From assembly GCF_009870125.1 (NCBI RefSeq), contig NC_046683.1:39385869-39449868 (forward strand): a DNA stretch of 64,000 bases, given 5' to 3'. The notes beneath the pieces are model-generated. The model saw only the letters and a list, made by a program, of their open reading frames with translations, was not told where the DNA came from and did no database searches. The position numbers were made by a program, and so were the translations under genes. The DNA is from Drosophila pseudoobscura (Eukaryota > Arthropoda > Insecta > Diptera > Drosophilidae). Of the stretch, positions 1 to 11,514 are shown in pieces. Position 1 is the first letter of the stretch; each line of letters starts with the position of its first letter.

Positions 1-1
1 C

Positions 2-2341
2 AGCATACCACAGGAACGACTACTGCTGCTGAGCAATATCGACTACGGCTGCCTCACTGGCGACACGGAGGCATGCACCCTGTCCGACTCCGAAGCACAG
101 CAGGCGGCCCCTAAAGCGCTGCGCCAACAGCAAGCAAGCGTGAGAATCTCCGCCCTTCACCTGATGAGCGCTCTGACCAAGCAGCTGCCCCGTCGCTCCC
201 TCTACGGCTACTGGCACGTGATCTTCCCCAGCGACGAGGGCTCGCAGACGCACCATCTGCTCCATTTGGCAAAAAACGATGCCAATTCCCGCTGCCGCGC
301 CCTGGCCCTCCAGCTCGCCGGACAACTATTATATGGCTCCAAAGGATACCTGAGCCAGGCCCACTCCCGGGGACCGTGCACATTCACCCCGTTCTCCGTA
401 AGCCTGGCCAGATCCGTGATGACCGTCTACCGCTCGCTGACCTCCATCCTGGATCGTGAGTACGCCCCACCCGTGCTGACGCAGTGCCTCAAGTGTCTGG
501 CCATTCTCGTTCAGGCCACGCCTTTCGATCATCTGGAAATGGGCTTCGTCTACGAGTTCGTGCTGCCCGTAAAGAGGTTGGCGAAGACCGGGGGGAACAC
601 GCCGGTGACAGTGGCCGCCCTGCTGGTTATGGAGATGCTGGTGGCGACACCACGACTGACCCAGGAAATGGCCTGTGCCGTCGGCCTGTGCCCTTCACAG
701 CGAATGGAGGTGCAATTAGAAGGCCTGCATTTGCAGCACAATGAAGAGCAGGAGCGAGAGCACCTCCTGGAGCTCTGCGATTCTGAAGCAGAAGAAGAGA
801 ATGAGCACGACCACGAGCAGAAACATGGACAGGGACAGAAACAGAGACAGGAGCAAGTGGATCCGCCCAAGAGGCTGACTGAACAGCCATCGATACCGCG
901 AAATTCGTGGCTCCTGCGCATGGTACTCCGATATCTGAACTGTCCGACGACGGAGCCACCGCTGCGGCTGGAGTGCTACCAAGTGCTCCTGGCCATGACC
1001 ACGCACATTGGCCTGCTCCGAAAACAGCAGGCACACCTCGGGCGGGTCATTGCCTCGGGCCTCATGTATGCCAATGCCGACGTTCGGTTGCATGCCGCCC
1101 GATGCCTGGACTCGATGGGTTACCAGATGGGGCGGGCCCTGCCCGAACCGTCCGACCGGGACCTCGAGCTCTCCTTCTGGCTCGGCCTCCTCCCCCATAT
1201 TTTCGCGGCCTTCTGCGCTGAGGCGGCCCCCGGCCCCCTTAAGTGCGCCCTCTGCGACTCGCTGTCGAACATAGGAGCCGTCACCTTTGAGGACCTACCC
1301 ACCGGGCTGCGCCGCAGTCTGGTGACCTTCCTCAGCGGTTGCAGCAGCGACGACGCCGAGGAGCCTTTGGTGCGTGCAGCCGCGCTGCGGGCCCTGGCTG
1401 TCTTCGCGCATCATCCCTCTCTCAAAGCGAACTTGGTCTTCGTGGAGAATGTGGCGGAACTGACGCTGCGGCTCACCAGCGATACTCAGATGGCGGTGCG
1501 AATCAAGGCTGCCTGGGCCCTGGGGAACATTAGCGACGCCCTTCTGGCCGGCGGCTCTGGCAACTCGGAGCGTGTCTACGACGAGCTGCTCGACCGCCTC
1601 ATCCAGACGGCCACCAAATGCTGTAGCGATCACGACAAGGTGCGGGCCAACGCGGTGCGGGCCCTGGGCAATCTGCTCCAGCTCCAGCTGCAGCTGCTGG
1701 CATTGCAGCGCCCAGATGTCGCCCAGGAAAAGACGCAGGCTCAGACGGCCATTATCAAGTTGCTGGACTGTATGCGGACCGCTGGCGGGGCAAAGGTCAA
1801 GTGGAATGCCTGCTACGCCATCGGCAGCCTAGTCAAGCACCGGGCCTTCTTCTCCGGCAACGCTGGCCTGGGTGACCTCCTCTTCCCCTCGCTCTGCCAG
1901 CTGATAGTCCAGCACGCCAACTTCAAGGTGCGCATCAACGCCACGGCCGTCCTACTGCAGGTGGAGCAACGCGCGGACTTTGGCTTCCACTTCACGCTTG
2001 TGTGGCGCTCACTCCTGCAGGCCCTAGAGCGCTCCAATGCTCTGGACAGCTTCGAGGAGTACAACCACCGCGACGGCCTGCAGCAGCAGCTGTGCCTGGC
2101 CATCGTCCACCTCCTGGCCCTGGCGCTACCCATCGATCTGCCCGCCTGTCATGAGGATCTCGAGCATTGCGTCGACGTAGTGGTACCCAATTGGAGGCGC
2201 GTCGCCTACCGCATGATTCCCGAGCAGTCAGCGCCGCTGTTCACCTGCAGTCCGCTGCTTGAGCAACGCCTCCATTCCACAGCCATCACGCAGCGTCCTG
2301 CCCTGAACTTCATAGTGAAGACCCTGCGTCTGGACCCATAG
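2..2341 (+). CDS. HEATR6-like HEAT-repeat protein, 3' part (5' end outside window)
   Basis: The reading frame is already open at base 2 and runs to a TAG at 2339-2341, so only the C-terminal ~779 residues are present; no ATG near 140 marks a start. The protein is built of alpha-helical HEAT/armadillo-like repeats, for example around KVRANAVRALGNLL and KVKWNACYAIGSL in the last third. The block running through NFKVRIN, a conserved WRSLLQALE segment and the QQLCLAIVHLLALAL helix near the C terminus matches the end of HEATR6-family proteins. An acidic, Q/E/H-rich linker lies near codons 240-285 of the visible part. HEAT repeats form scaffolds for protein contacts; the exact role of HEATR6 proteins is poorly known. 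No intron is needed within this part. An AATAAA polyadenylation signal follows at 2374-2379. The family call is firm; the fly gene name is not known to me. Confidence 0.85.
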   Translation, partial: SIPQERLLLLSNIDYGCLTGDTEACTLSDSEAQQAAPKALRQQQASVRISALHLMSALTKQLPRRSLYGYWHVIFPSDEGSQTHHLLHLAKNDANSRCRALALQLAGQLLYGSKGYLSQAHSRGPCTFTPFSVSLARSVMTVYRSLTSILDREYAPPVLTQCLKCLAILVQATPFDHLEMGFVYEFVLPVKRLAKTGGNTPVTVAALLVMEMLVATPRLTQEMACAVGLCPSQRMEVQLEGLHLQHNEEQEREHLLELCDSEAEEENEHDHEQKHGQGQKQRQEQVDPPKRLTEQPSIPRNSWLLRMVLRYLNCPTTEPPLRLECYQVLLAMTTHIGLLRKQQAHLGRVIASGLMYANADVRLHAARCLDSMGYQMGRALPEPSDRDLELSFWLGLLPHIFAAFCAEAAPGPLKCALCDSLSNIGAVTFEDLPTGLRRSLVTFLSGCSSDDAEEPLVRAAALRALAVFAHHPSLKANLVFVENVAELTLRLTSDTQMAVRIKAAWALGNISDALLAGGSGNSERVYDELLDRLIQTATKCCSDHDKVRANAVRALGNLLQLQLQLLALQRPDVAQEKTQAQTAIIKLLDCMRTAGGAKVKWNACYAIGSLVKHRAFFSGNAGLGDLLFPSLCQLIVQHANFKVRINATAVLLQVEQRADFGFHFTLVWRSLLQALERSNALDSFEEYNHRDGLQQQLCLAIVHLLALALPIDLPACHEDLEHCVDVVVPNWRRVAYRMIPEQSAPLFTCSPLLEQRLHSTAITQRPALNFIVKTLRLDP

Positions 2342-3800
2342 GACTTATGCCGTCTACAGCCCTCATGTTCCCCAATAAAGTCACGCTTTGAATGCAATAT
2401 TCTGGAGAGTTTTATTCCCCCCAAGAAGAACGCAGATGATAGCAATATCGATTTCTATAAAGTGTATTTCTATATATTTTGTATAATCGTATATAATGTG
2501 GACCTTCTTAAATCTCTTTATCAGCGACAAGAGCGCCTGCCTATCGCTCCGCCTGTTCGAAAAAAAGTCTAAAGGCCTGAACTTAAAAGATGTTCCGATG
2601 GTTCTGAAAGCTCTTTATGTGTCGAACAATGTGTGTTGCTGCGCGAATGACTTGCTCAATAATTGGGCAAAATGGTAACCCTACCCCATGCTAGGATAGT
2701 ATTCCCCCCACCCCTCACCACGCCATGAAATTTAAAAATTTTAAATAAAAACAGAATAAGGCAGAAAGTCCCTAAACTAACGAAAAAATCGTAGGCAAAT
2801 CATGGAGATCTAATTGGAGTCTAGTTTGTTTTGTAAACTGCTTAATGGATTTTTAGATATCTATACATCCCTTGGCTCCTTTATTGCACAAAATGAGAGC
2901 GATCATGAAAAGAAGCCCAACAATAGCTACAGACCATCGCATTGATTCTTTTCATGGAATAATTTATGCCATTCTGTGGTAAAATATTTGAAAAAGGTAC
3001 GTGAAACGGACTCGTGAAACACGGTAAAATGTAGATATTGCAATAGACAAGAGATAGACTGATGCTTTAAAATGGTCATTGCACACACTAGGGGGGATAT
3101 ACATAGTAGGGGGAATAGAATATAGGAATTGTTAGTGGGTGAAAAAGTATATATATTAATTTAATGCTTTTGTAAAGTGCCACCAAAGTAATTAAAAATG
3201 TCACATAGGATCTAATATCTAGAACGTAGAGATAAAAAAAAGCTCTAAGTTGTTGATCGGTGCTATAGTAAAAATTCTGCCAAATGATTTGTGGCACTAT
3301 ATAAAACAATTGTGTCGCACAATAAAAACAAATGATTGTGTGCGGTACATCCTCATCCTCTGTCCTATTCTGTGCACACAATACACTCAATTGTAGATGA
3401 TGGAACCGAACCGAACGAAAACCCTCGCAAAACCACATACAAAAATGATACGTGATACAGACGCGGATGCGGATGCGTGGTTCGAATAAACTGCTTTAGC
3501 AGTAGCAGTAGCCAGTGCAAGAGTCTAAGAGATAATATGGATTTCTATGCTGAACGGATTTCTAAGCGGATTTCTATCGAGCATGGTGTAAAAGGGATGC
3601 TTACGATTGGGTTTTTTGTGTTTAAATTAACAAGTCAAACTAAAAAAAAATAAAAAACAATCATAAAATCGACCATAGCCGCTCAGGTCCTCTGGTCTCA
3701 CCGCCAGCGCCTCGCCCCCATCGTCCTTCTATACTAAAATCTAAGCTGCCCCCAGAGACCCGGTGTCTATCTATGTCTCGTTTGAATCTGTCTACTTCTT
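2342..3800. other. convergent 3' flank between the HEATR6-like gene and Rbf; no coding seen
   Basis: This 1.4 kb stretch is AT-rich and holds the 3' end of the plus-strand HEATR6-like gene and the 3' untranslated region of the minus-strand Rbf gene. A minus-strand AATAAA (TTTATT at 2880-2885) could end Rbf transcripts, which would give a 3' UTR of about 0.9 kb. The frames open here are short and look like chance. Confidence 0.5.
2374..2379 (+). terminator. polyadenylation signal of the HEATR6-like gene
   Basis: An exact AATAAA hexamer lies 33 bp after the stop codon of the HEATR6-like gene. Cleavage would be expected 10-30 bp downstream. Confidence 0.6.
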
Positions 3801-6800
3801 CTACTTGGGATCCCGCGGCTCGCTCTCCCGGTCGTCCATCACCGCCTTTATCTGGCTGAGGTGTGTTGGCAGATTGATGCGCTTCGTCTCGAGTTGGCCC
3901 AGGCCGGGCTCATCTCCGAAGCTGAGCATGCGCTTGCCCCCGCGCACCTTCTCGTTCATCAGTTGCAGATCCTACAGGAAGGACATTTTGAACAGATGAG
4001 CCACAGATGGTAAGAGGCAGGAGAGGCACGCGGCCACAGGTCACAGGTCGAATGGTTACCTTAGCGGGGCTGCGATAGAACTCGTAGACCATCTGATTCG
4101 GCGACTGTTGGATCTCGTTCTTGGGCATTTGCGTGACATACAGCGAGTGATTCTGCGTGACCTTCTTCGGCTGGGCGGCCCGCTCCGAGGGATGGGGTGA
4201 AAGCAGTAGATCGGCGGCCTTTATCTTGCACCCGGTCACGTCCGGAGTCATATTCAGGTAGTCGATCGCAAACTGCTTCATCAGCGGCACATACTTGTGG
4301 TTATAGAAGTATATAATGTCCGTCACCTTCGGCTGCCCATCGTCGTTGAGGTCGAAGAGCACCTCGCGATAGACGCTGTTCACCGCCTGCGGTTGATTGC
4401 GATAGGCGCGCATAATGTCGCTGAATTTTGGATCCTCTAGTTTCGATACCTGTGGGAGGGATGCCATGAGAGAAATGTGAAAAATGGTTTACAACTGCAT
4501 TAGGGCAGGACAGAGCAGGGAAATGCCAATGTGGCATAGCATTTGAGCCCTTATGTACTTATGTAAGCGCATCAATTAGAGAGAGATAGAGCGCGCACTC
4601 ACCCTTATGTAAATATATATTGCACACATGATAATTTGGTCGAGATGGCGGTCCTTCATGAGGTCTGTTTTTTGTGTGATTGAGTGCTCGAAAATGTGCC
4701 AGATGCGCTCGGGCGCCTTGTCGATCAGAATCAGTTCAGAGCAGAGCTTCTGGATGCGCAGCCAGCCGAGGAGGTAGACCTTGCGCAGAAAGATCTGCAG
4801 GGCGCCGGCGGTGCGGTCGCAGTTCACGTCGTAGTGGGTGGGCAGCGGCTTAGGGGCGGTGGCGATCATGTCCCAGACGGGGGAGTTACTCGCCCAGGCC
4901 AGGCGCTCGAGGCAGGTCTCCTCGATCGAGTTGAGATGCTTAATGAGGTAGCGGTTGAGGCAGCCCTCGTGCGAGCCGTGTCGCACGACAATCTCGATGA
5001 TCTTCTGAAACTCAAAGGCACTAATACTGAAACACTCGAGCACCCAGGGGAACTTGAGCTCCGTCTTGTAGGCCTCCAGCACCAGCTCCACGCAGCAGGC
5101 CATAAGCGTGATGTTAAAGATGTCAAGCGAGATCTTCTGCACCAGCAGACGCTTGAGATCGAACTCGGGCTTGTTCTTGATTTCCGCCTGCAAGATCTGA
5201 TCCAGCAGATAGTAGTAGAAGGACTTGGCCAGTCGGAAGCGGCTCTTCGCCTCCCCCGACGGATATTTGGCGAGGAACTTAAGCTTGATGTCCTCGATGA
5301 TTTTCAGCAGCTTGGCAATCACCTCATCGCCAGCTTGCCTGCAATGATACAGAACGATAAGCAACCGCATTCAAAGGCTGTCAGGATAGGAAACGCACTT
5401 GACATATTCCGTGGGCTCGGTGATGCGATCGAAGGCACTCAGCTGCTTCACATTGTTGGTGGCATTGAGAACGGGTTCGAACTTCTCACCGGCCATCGCC
5501 GGCTGGGCTGGCAGATCTTGTTTGCGTGTCAGCGGCGTGACCGGGGGTCTAAGGGCCTGGTCGTTCAGGTTGGTGTGATCGCTGGCGTCGTAGGCGCTCA
5601 GGATGCGCTCGTCGAACTCGCCCACGCTCAGAACGTACTGCTCGTAGCTGATGTTGAGCGACTTTAAGTTGCGCTCAAAGTTCTCGTTGGCCAAGAGGCC
5701 CAGCATGTTATCTTTGTGGCCATAGATGGTCTGGAGAGGAATGTAGAGGCATGTTTATGACTTGATTGCGCTTGTTTCATTTTCTCTTCATCTGCCACTC
5801 ACCATTGTCTGAAAGAAGCTGGACATGATCTCCCTGAAGGTGGTGGCCTTCATGGCCTTGGCCTCTTCAGTCATGTCGCAGAAGTAAGTCAGTATGCAGT
5901 GGGGATTCGCCTTGAAGTCCACCTCCGTCCAGTTGTTAGGCAGGCCGTCGAATTTAGGATTGATGAGATCAGTGCGCTTCTCGGCCAGCACATTGTTGTA
6001 GATCAGATCGATGCAGCAGATCATCAGGTTGAAAGACGTGACCAGGTCAACTGTGGTGCTCGGCTTCTGGTTCTTGGCGCACAAAAACAGCCGCCAGCAA
6101 ATGTCATCCAGTTTGATGTAGGAGCATTTGCCATTGGCGTGATTGGCATGCAGGGAACTGCAATTAGATCAGAAGATCATGGGATTACAGGGAGTACTCT
6201 TATTATAGACATAGGCGACCGGCACTCACATATATTTCGAGTGACGTTTCTCGTTGGGCGGACAGTTGAAGATCTTGTCAAAGATGTTACGAAAGCGTTT
6301 GTACAATGTGAATGTGATGCTGAACTTGCGATCCAGTACCTCGATCTCGTTGACAAACTCCTGCGGCAGGTTGGCCATGTCGCACCACTGCTTGATCTTG
6401 GTCTTGAAGTCGTAGATGCTGGAAAAACCATTACACAAACAGACACACACAAAGCGATGGATGATGTGATATCGATGGTTGAGAGAGAATTCAAAGGGAC
6501 CTACCTCATCTGGCAGCACCGCAGCAGATTGTTGAGGGATACGCAATTGCCGCGCACCACGGCATCCTGTCCAATCACCGTGGGCGTGCTCGACCGACGG
6601 CAGGCCGCAAAGAGACAGCAACAAAGCCACATCAAGGAGTCACCCTGTGAGATATCAGATTCAGATTGATGGCAGGAAAGGGGATCGATGAGAGCGGCGA
6701 ACGGAACAACTTACCTCCATGACGCAGCGCTGCCTCACATCAAGGTACATCGCCCAGCCGTCCTCCTCCGTCTGGCTGTCCATATTGAGTTCGCGGCACA

Positions 6801-6903
6801 GATTCGTGTATTTGGCTTTAGTGATCTCCAGGGTGTCGTCGGTGACCACGGCCCCACTGACCACCTCGGCGCCCAGCTCCTGCTCTTGGCCGTCGTTGCT
6901 CAT
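3801..6903 (-). CDS. Rbf: Retinoblastoma-family protein (Rbf), eight coding exons
   Basis: Coding exons on the minus strand are 6903-6715, 6644-6505, 6418-6230, 6157-5803, 5730-5399, 5338-4603, 4449-4060 and 3971-3801. All junctions are GT-AG and the phases agree, giving 833 aa. The start ATG at 6903 opens [10 protein letters not shown]. The N-terminal cyclin-like region includes the p107/p130-type stretch with [11 protein letters not shown] and [11 protein letters not shown] (about residues 64-110). Pocket A lies roughly at 355-560 ([28 protein letters not shown]) and pocket B at 575-735 ([29 protein letters not shown]), with a very short spacer. The C-terminal exon carries [11 protein letters not shown]. 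Pocket proteins bind E2F/DP, repress cell-cycle genes and are inactivated by cyclin-dependent kinases. The length fits Rbf (Rbf1, about 845 aa) better than the shorter Rbf2, but the paralogue call rests on length and on my memory that Rbf is X-linked. Confidence 0.9.
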
Positions 6904-7178
6904 CGTGCACGGGTGCGTTTTCACTATTTTTGCTACACTAAACTTAAGTTTTGTTGGTTTTTGTTTGATTTTGTATTTTTTTGTGGTTGCTGCTGCCGCC
7001 GCGGGGCGGGGGACGTGGGCAGGCAGCGAAGGCAGATTTCCGCACTTTTGTAGTCTGTTTTGGCGCCTGCTGATGCTCGCTGATGTTCGGCTGGGTTGGG
7101 AAACCGTGTTCCTATTATATCTACAGTGTCCAGGGCATGCACTTTCCGCGCCGCACCTAATTTTTTTATTGAGTAAAA

Positions 7179-7187
7179 GGCGGGAAA
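7179..7187 (-). promoter_or_regulatory. E2F consensus site upstream of Rbf
   Basis: Read on the minus strand this is TTTCCCGCC, which contains a perfect match to the E2F consensus TTTSSCGC. It lies about 275 bp upstream of the Rbf start codon and 8 bp downstream of a Motif 1 element in the direction of transcription, which puts it at or just after the likely start site. Occupancy cannot be judged from sequence. Confidence 0.55.
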
Positions 7188-7194
7188 GTAACAA

Positions 7195-7203
7195 AGTGTG
7201 ACC
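7195..7203 (-). promoter_or_regulatory. core-promoter Motif 1 of Rbf
   Basis: On the minus strand this reads GGTCACACT, the core of Drosophila promoter Motif 1 (the M1BP site of TATA-less housekeeping genes). It points toward Rbf, about 290 bp upstream of its ATG. A second related stretch, GGTAACACTG, lies at 7222-7231. A transcription start close to 7190 is inferred. Confidence 0.5.
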
Positions 7204-8228
7204 GCGGATTTATTGAATGTAGTATGTGTGTGCAGCAGTGTTACCGTATAAAAATAGTCGCACCCATGCAATGAAATACTGAAATCGATAAAAGTTATTT
7301 CTCAGCTTATTTGTTGCACGATACAAAAATTTTAAATATTCGTCGATTTCTCGTTTTCTCATGCGAATGCAAAGAAAACGAGGGAGAACGTTGTTAGTTG
7401 TTGCTGCGACCGCAACTCTACATTTATAACCGAAACACAGTCAGTATGGCTTTCCTCCGGCAGACGGCGCTGACATTAAATGACGAAGAGTGCGCGCGAG
7501 AGAGATAGAAAATCAGTCAGAACGTGTCGTCGGGCGTTGTGTAGCCACATCAAATTGATTTGTTCCTTTTGGCTATAAAAATGATATGATCTGATCCAGG
7601 TTCGGCAAACTGATAAGAATACTATTATCTGAAGATAGCGAAAATGTGTGACCTTTGAGGACTTTGCTCACCAAATTAAATTAAATTTGTATTAAAGTAC
7701 ATACAATAGGACTTTTTGATTTTTCGCTCCAGCCCCATAAAATGAACCCAGCAGATAATCTTGGTGGGCTTCGCTTTCTTCTTGGTATTTAACGGGAATG
7801 TGTATGGAATGAATCAATAATTAGTCTTCATGTCGTAAAAGTTGGTTGGATAATTCAATTTGTACAATTTTATTATGTAGAAATTGATTTTTTTTGTCAG
7901 CTGCTTTCTAAATCTAAAATAACAGATAAAAAAATATTTTTCTAAAATTTATGTCAGCTTCGAAAGTTCGGATGTAGTCAAGGACTGGAGATCGACGTCA
8001 AGGGCCGGCATGCTTAAGGAAGACGCCCTCAGCGGCGATCGACCAGCATCGGAGGAAGCAGAAAGGAAGTTTATTGCTCGTTATATATGTATATCGTATT
8101 TAGAAATTGTTTAAAGTTTTCAATTTTAAATTTGAGTTTGTGCCGTCTCTTACTTATTAATTTATTGAATATGTCACTAAATAAACAAAGTCTTATTTGT
8201 CGAGAGCAGCGTATCACTGACACGACTC

Positions 8229-9671
8229 CTACGCATGACTGCAACTTGGTTCCTCTGTCTCTGGAATGGCTCCGCGATCTAGCACCTGCAGCGTGTCGCG
8301 CCCCACAGAAAGGGTCAGGGATGCTCCAGACGTCTGCTCCTTTTTTTGGACATCACGTTGAGTTCCACTCGCTTGATGCTTAGGTGTAGGCTTAACCACC
8401 GTCACGCTATCTGCCGAGTTGAAATCGCATAGAGGCTCGTGAACTATCGGACGACAATGGACGACGCGTCTTCTCTGACAAGCTGCCTCGTTCTTCATGA
8501 GAAACGTTACTGAGACTGCTCCTGCTCCTAGCCTGGGATGACATTCTGGCAATTGAGTGGCTGTGGAGACGCTCTTCTCCTGCTGGAACATGCGCGGCAA
8601 CTGTTCAGCGAGGGACTCCAATTTTTTGGTCAGCTTCTCGGCTGTCACCTTAACCCGTTCCCGCATGTGCTGCTGGACCTCGTCCAAAGTGGTGGCTGTC
8701 GTTGGTGGCTGGTGGTTGATCGATCCCCCAATCGTATCGCCAATCATCTCTGTAGTGATGTAATTGGGTCCCAGTTCCTTCAAAGAGTCGTCTGTTTCAA
8801 ACATTTTACAAGCAGACTCACACGGCTCTTGGGTATCTAGATCGTCTAGCATATTCTTCGCTCCAAACTCTTCCTCCAAATGATTGAACTCTATCGATTG
8901 TTGTATGGAAGCCCCGGATATTTCATAAATCAGCTCCGTACGGACGTGGACAGTGGTTTGGCTGCAGGGCATATCAATCGGGTCTACGCGAGATAGAAAT
9001 GGTGGGAGTGAAGAATACATGGACTCCTCCAAATTGATGGAGCTCAGCTCTGTGTCGCTTTGTTCTGACTCTGTCTCTAGGAGATTCTTCGGCCCTAGAA
9101 TCTCGATCATGGCCGGAACCGGACGAGGCTCCAGGTTAATAAAGTTGTTCGGTGGGGACTGTCCACGCCTCCAGAGAACCTTCATTTCCCTGTCAGTGTT
9201 TTCCAGCGTCTCCGTGAAATTTTCCGGTAAACTCTGCTTGAGCATAGTGGACGTAACCAAATTGGTCATCTTTTGGCGACGCTTCAGCGAGGAGTGCGGC
9301 TGCACTTTTCGGGGAGATGACCGATAAAAGATCTTGTGCCGCAACCAGGGCCCACCCGTTAGGGGATCCACATCCACGATGGTGGCCCTGACAAAGTCCT
9401 CGGAAGGCTTCTTCCCCGATGGCTTGTGCGGTGTTGTCAATCTGTAACCTGACCGCGCAAATCGTACTGTTTAGCTGTTCAAAATTCTGCTTTTACTGTC
9501 CTTACTGTCCTGCTGGATCTTTACCAGGGAGAGGTCGAGAAGTGCCGGGGCCTGGCTTCCGGGACCCTCATACTCATCGCTAGGGGGCTCTATGAAAGGA
9601 ATCAGTCGCTGGAAGTTCGGATTTGGACGGCCTACACCACACGACAGCTCGATGGACTCGCTAAAAAACAT
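8229..9671 (-). CDS. uncharacterised two-exon protein, 461 aa
   Basis: Exon 1 is 9671-9506 and exon 2 is 9448-8229, joined by a 57-bp intron with GTAAGG donor and TCAG acceptor; the phases match (1 nt + 2 nt). The ATG at 9671 opens MFFSESIELS. I do not recognise the protein. It is hydrophilic and probably largely disordered. It has an acidic, Ser/Glu-rich middle (for example TESEQSDTELSS), a basic stretch in the first 100 residues and one likely helix/coiled coil near residues 320-350 (TAEKLTKKLESLAEQL). No signal peptide, membrane segment or catalytic motif is visible. It is transcribed in the same direction as Rbf. The splice model is supported by frame and site quality only; the coding call is strong because the frame stays open for 1.2 kb. 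Confidence 0.75.
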
Positions 9672-9834
9672 AGTATAGTTCCTTTCGGATGTGTATATTG
9701 AAATTTATGTGATTTATGTATTCTTCAAAAAATTTGTTGCTTTGTTTTATTGTGCTTGATTCGATTCAGAACTGATCGATTCTGAAAGTCTCTCTTGATT
9801 TGGGACTGACATATTTGGGTCTGAGATAGATCTC

Positions 9835-9853
9835 CCACACACACACACACACA
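9835..9853. repeat. (CA)n microsatellite
   Basis: An uninterrupted CA dinucleotide run of about 19 bp lies in the 3' flank of the proline-rich gene. Confidence 0.9.
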
Positions 9854-9913
9854 TTACATCCTTATAAATAAAAAAAAAATATACATATGTAGAAGGTTGT
9901 TCTGCTCTTTGGT

Positions 9914-10863
9914 TCACTCTCGCCAGTCGCCGATGATCTGCGACGAGGGCACGAGCTCCAGGCGAGCGTTGGCCAGCTGGTCCGGCATTCCGAGCCTGGA
10001 AATGGTAGTGACTGATATAAGACCACCAAGAATCGTGGGGAAGGATCCACACGAGGCGAAACCTACCTGGCATGGAAGGGAGACACTGGCGCAGGCTGTG
10101 GGGCCGCCTGGGCCACCCTGGGGCTGGGCTTCAAGCGGTTCCTGGCCGGCGAGGTGCCCGCTTCGATGCTGTCCAGCGTATTCCGCACTACGATCTGCTG
10201 CTGCTGCTGTTGCTGGCGACGAGACGATGGGGCGCGTGGCGCGGCCATCTGCATGAAGCGGAAGAGGCGGGGCATGGCCTCGCTGTCTGTTACATCATCG
10301 GTGACCAGGTCATCCCCGCCAGCAGCAGGAGCAACGGCATCGGGAGCGCGGGGAGTGAACATGGCCGCCAGCCGGACGGGGACAAAGGCCGGCAGTCGAA
10401 CGGTAACTGGAGTACCAGGTGCTAGCGGATTGGGAGCAGGCGCAAGCACTACTGGCCGTGGTGGTGGAGGCGGTGGAGGAGGAGGAGGCGGACGGGGTCG
10501 CCTTGGTGGTGCCGGCGTTGTGGTGGTTTCCAGTGGCTCTGGCACTGGGCTGGTGGCCACTTCCTGCTCTACCTCTCGCCAAGCGTCCAGCAGGGTCACC
10601 AGCTCATCCTTGCTCATGTGTCCCAGACCAATCGGATTGTAGGCCCACTCCCCGACAATCGGTGTCACGCTGTTCCAGCCGGCTGATGTAAGGGGAGCCA
10701 GGTGACCGATGGAGCCGAAGGAAGCGAGAGAATCCAAAGCGGGTGACCCACCGAAGAGGGAGCTCCGCTGAGGACGCGTGAGGAGATGCTGCTGGCCAGC
10801 AATGGCTCCCACTAAATGCAGGAGACAGAGTACCGCTACCGCTAAATTTATTGTTGTGGACAT
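9914..10863 (-). CDS. secreted proline/alanine-rich protein, two exons, 292 aa
   Basis: Exon 1 is 10863-10067 and exon 2 is 9995-9914, with a 71-bp GT-AG intron; phases match (2 nt + 1 nt). The N terminus (MSTTINLAVAVLCLLHLVGA) is a clear signal peptide with probable cleavage after AIAG, so the product should be secreted. The mature chain has a short ordered part near residues 30-100 (including VGEWAYNPIGLGHMSKDEL), then a run of more than ten prolines around residue 130, long Pro/Ala/Val-rich sequence, a basic patch with a seven-glutamine tract near 225, and a conserved-looking end (LGMPDQLANARLELVPSSQ). I do not recognise a named family; an extracellular matrix, cuticle-associated or neuropeptide-like precursor role is possible but unproven. 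A TATA box lies just upstream. Confidence 0.8.
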
Positions 10864-10907
10864 GGCGATTGTCGACCGTTTGCTTGTCCATGGGGAGGAG
10901 CTGGCGC

Positions 10908-10915
10908 TTTTTATA
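10908..10915 (-). promoter_or_regulatory. TATA box of the secreted proline-rich gene
   Basis: The minus strand reads TATAAAAA, about 45 bp upstream of the ATG at 10863. With normal TATA-to-start spacing the 5' UTR would be only about 15-20 nt. This fits a regulated, tissue-restricted gene. Confidence 0.6.
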
Positions 10916-11514
10916 GTAGCTGTCTGTCCGGAACATGGAAAGCGGAAGCGTGTGGAAGGCGGCTAACGAACGGAAGTGCACGCACCTTGGCGGTGGGTGA
11001 GCATCGAACATCGAAAATTGAACAGGTTCCCCAGCAGCCCATAGCAAATGGTCACTCTAATCGAAACACGAGTACGCACAAGTACAAGGCGGCCAAGTAC
11101 TCGAACTCAAACCCACCCAGTCCCTGGTCTGGTTTTTAGCCTCTGGCTGCGAACTACTTTTCCTTTTCGACTCTTCTCCATGCTTGTTCAGACAGGGGCC
11201 CAGACCGAGGCCAGGCGAAACGAAGTGAAACCAGTTGGGCGAATTGTCACACGGCTGGCTACTTTGGTCGCCGAGTTTTGCGCCTATATTCGCCTGACCG
11301 CATAGAGGAAGCATTTGAAAAATGCGTTCATGTGCATTTCCTTCATGCCTGGTCAGCGGGGGAAGTTATGGAAGCAGTGGGAAGATGGGAGTTGCGTAAC
11401 TATCTTTAGGCGAAACTCGTTTCAACGAGTTTGATCAGGGTACTGATCTTCATGAAGCTCCATTGATCTTCACCGGAGGGAAATTCGAGTTTAAAATTAA
11501 CCGCCAAAACATGG

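Larger units (their letters stand above)
6904..8228. other. Rbf promoter/5' UTR and intergenic DNA; no coding seen
   Basis: The first ~300 bp (6904-7210) are the 5' leader and promoter of Rbf, with the E2F and Motif 1 sites. From about 7270 to 8228 the sequence is AT-rich and lies past the 3' end of the next minus-strand gene. A TTTATT at 8160-8165 is a possible polyadenylation signal for that gene. I see no conserved reading frame or RNA gene here. Confidence 0.4.

Noticed and set aside
4684..5667. Long plus-strand frame of 327 codons antisense to Rbf
   Set aside because: It is the mirror of the large Rbf pocket exon, whose splice sites and homology are clear.
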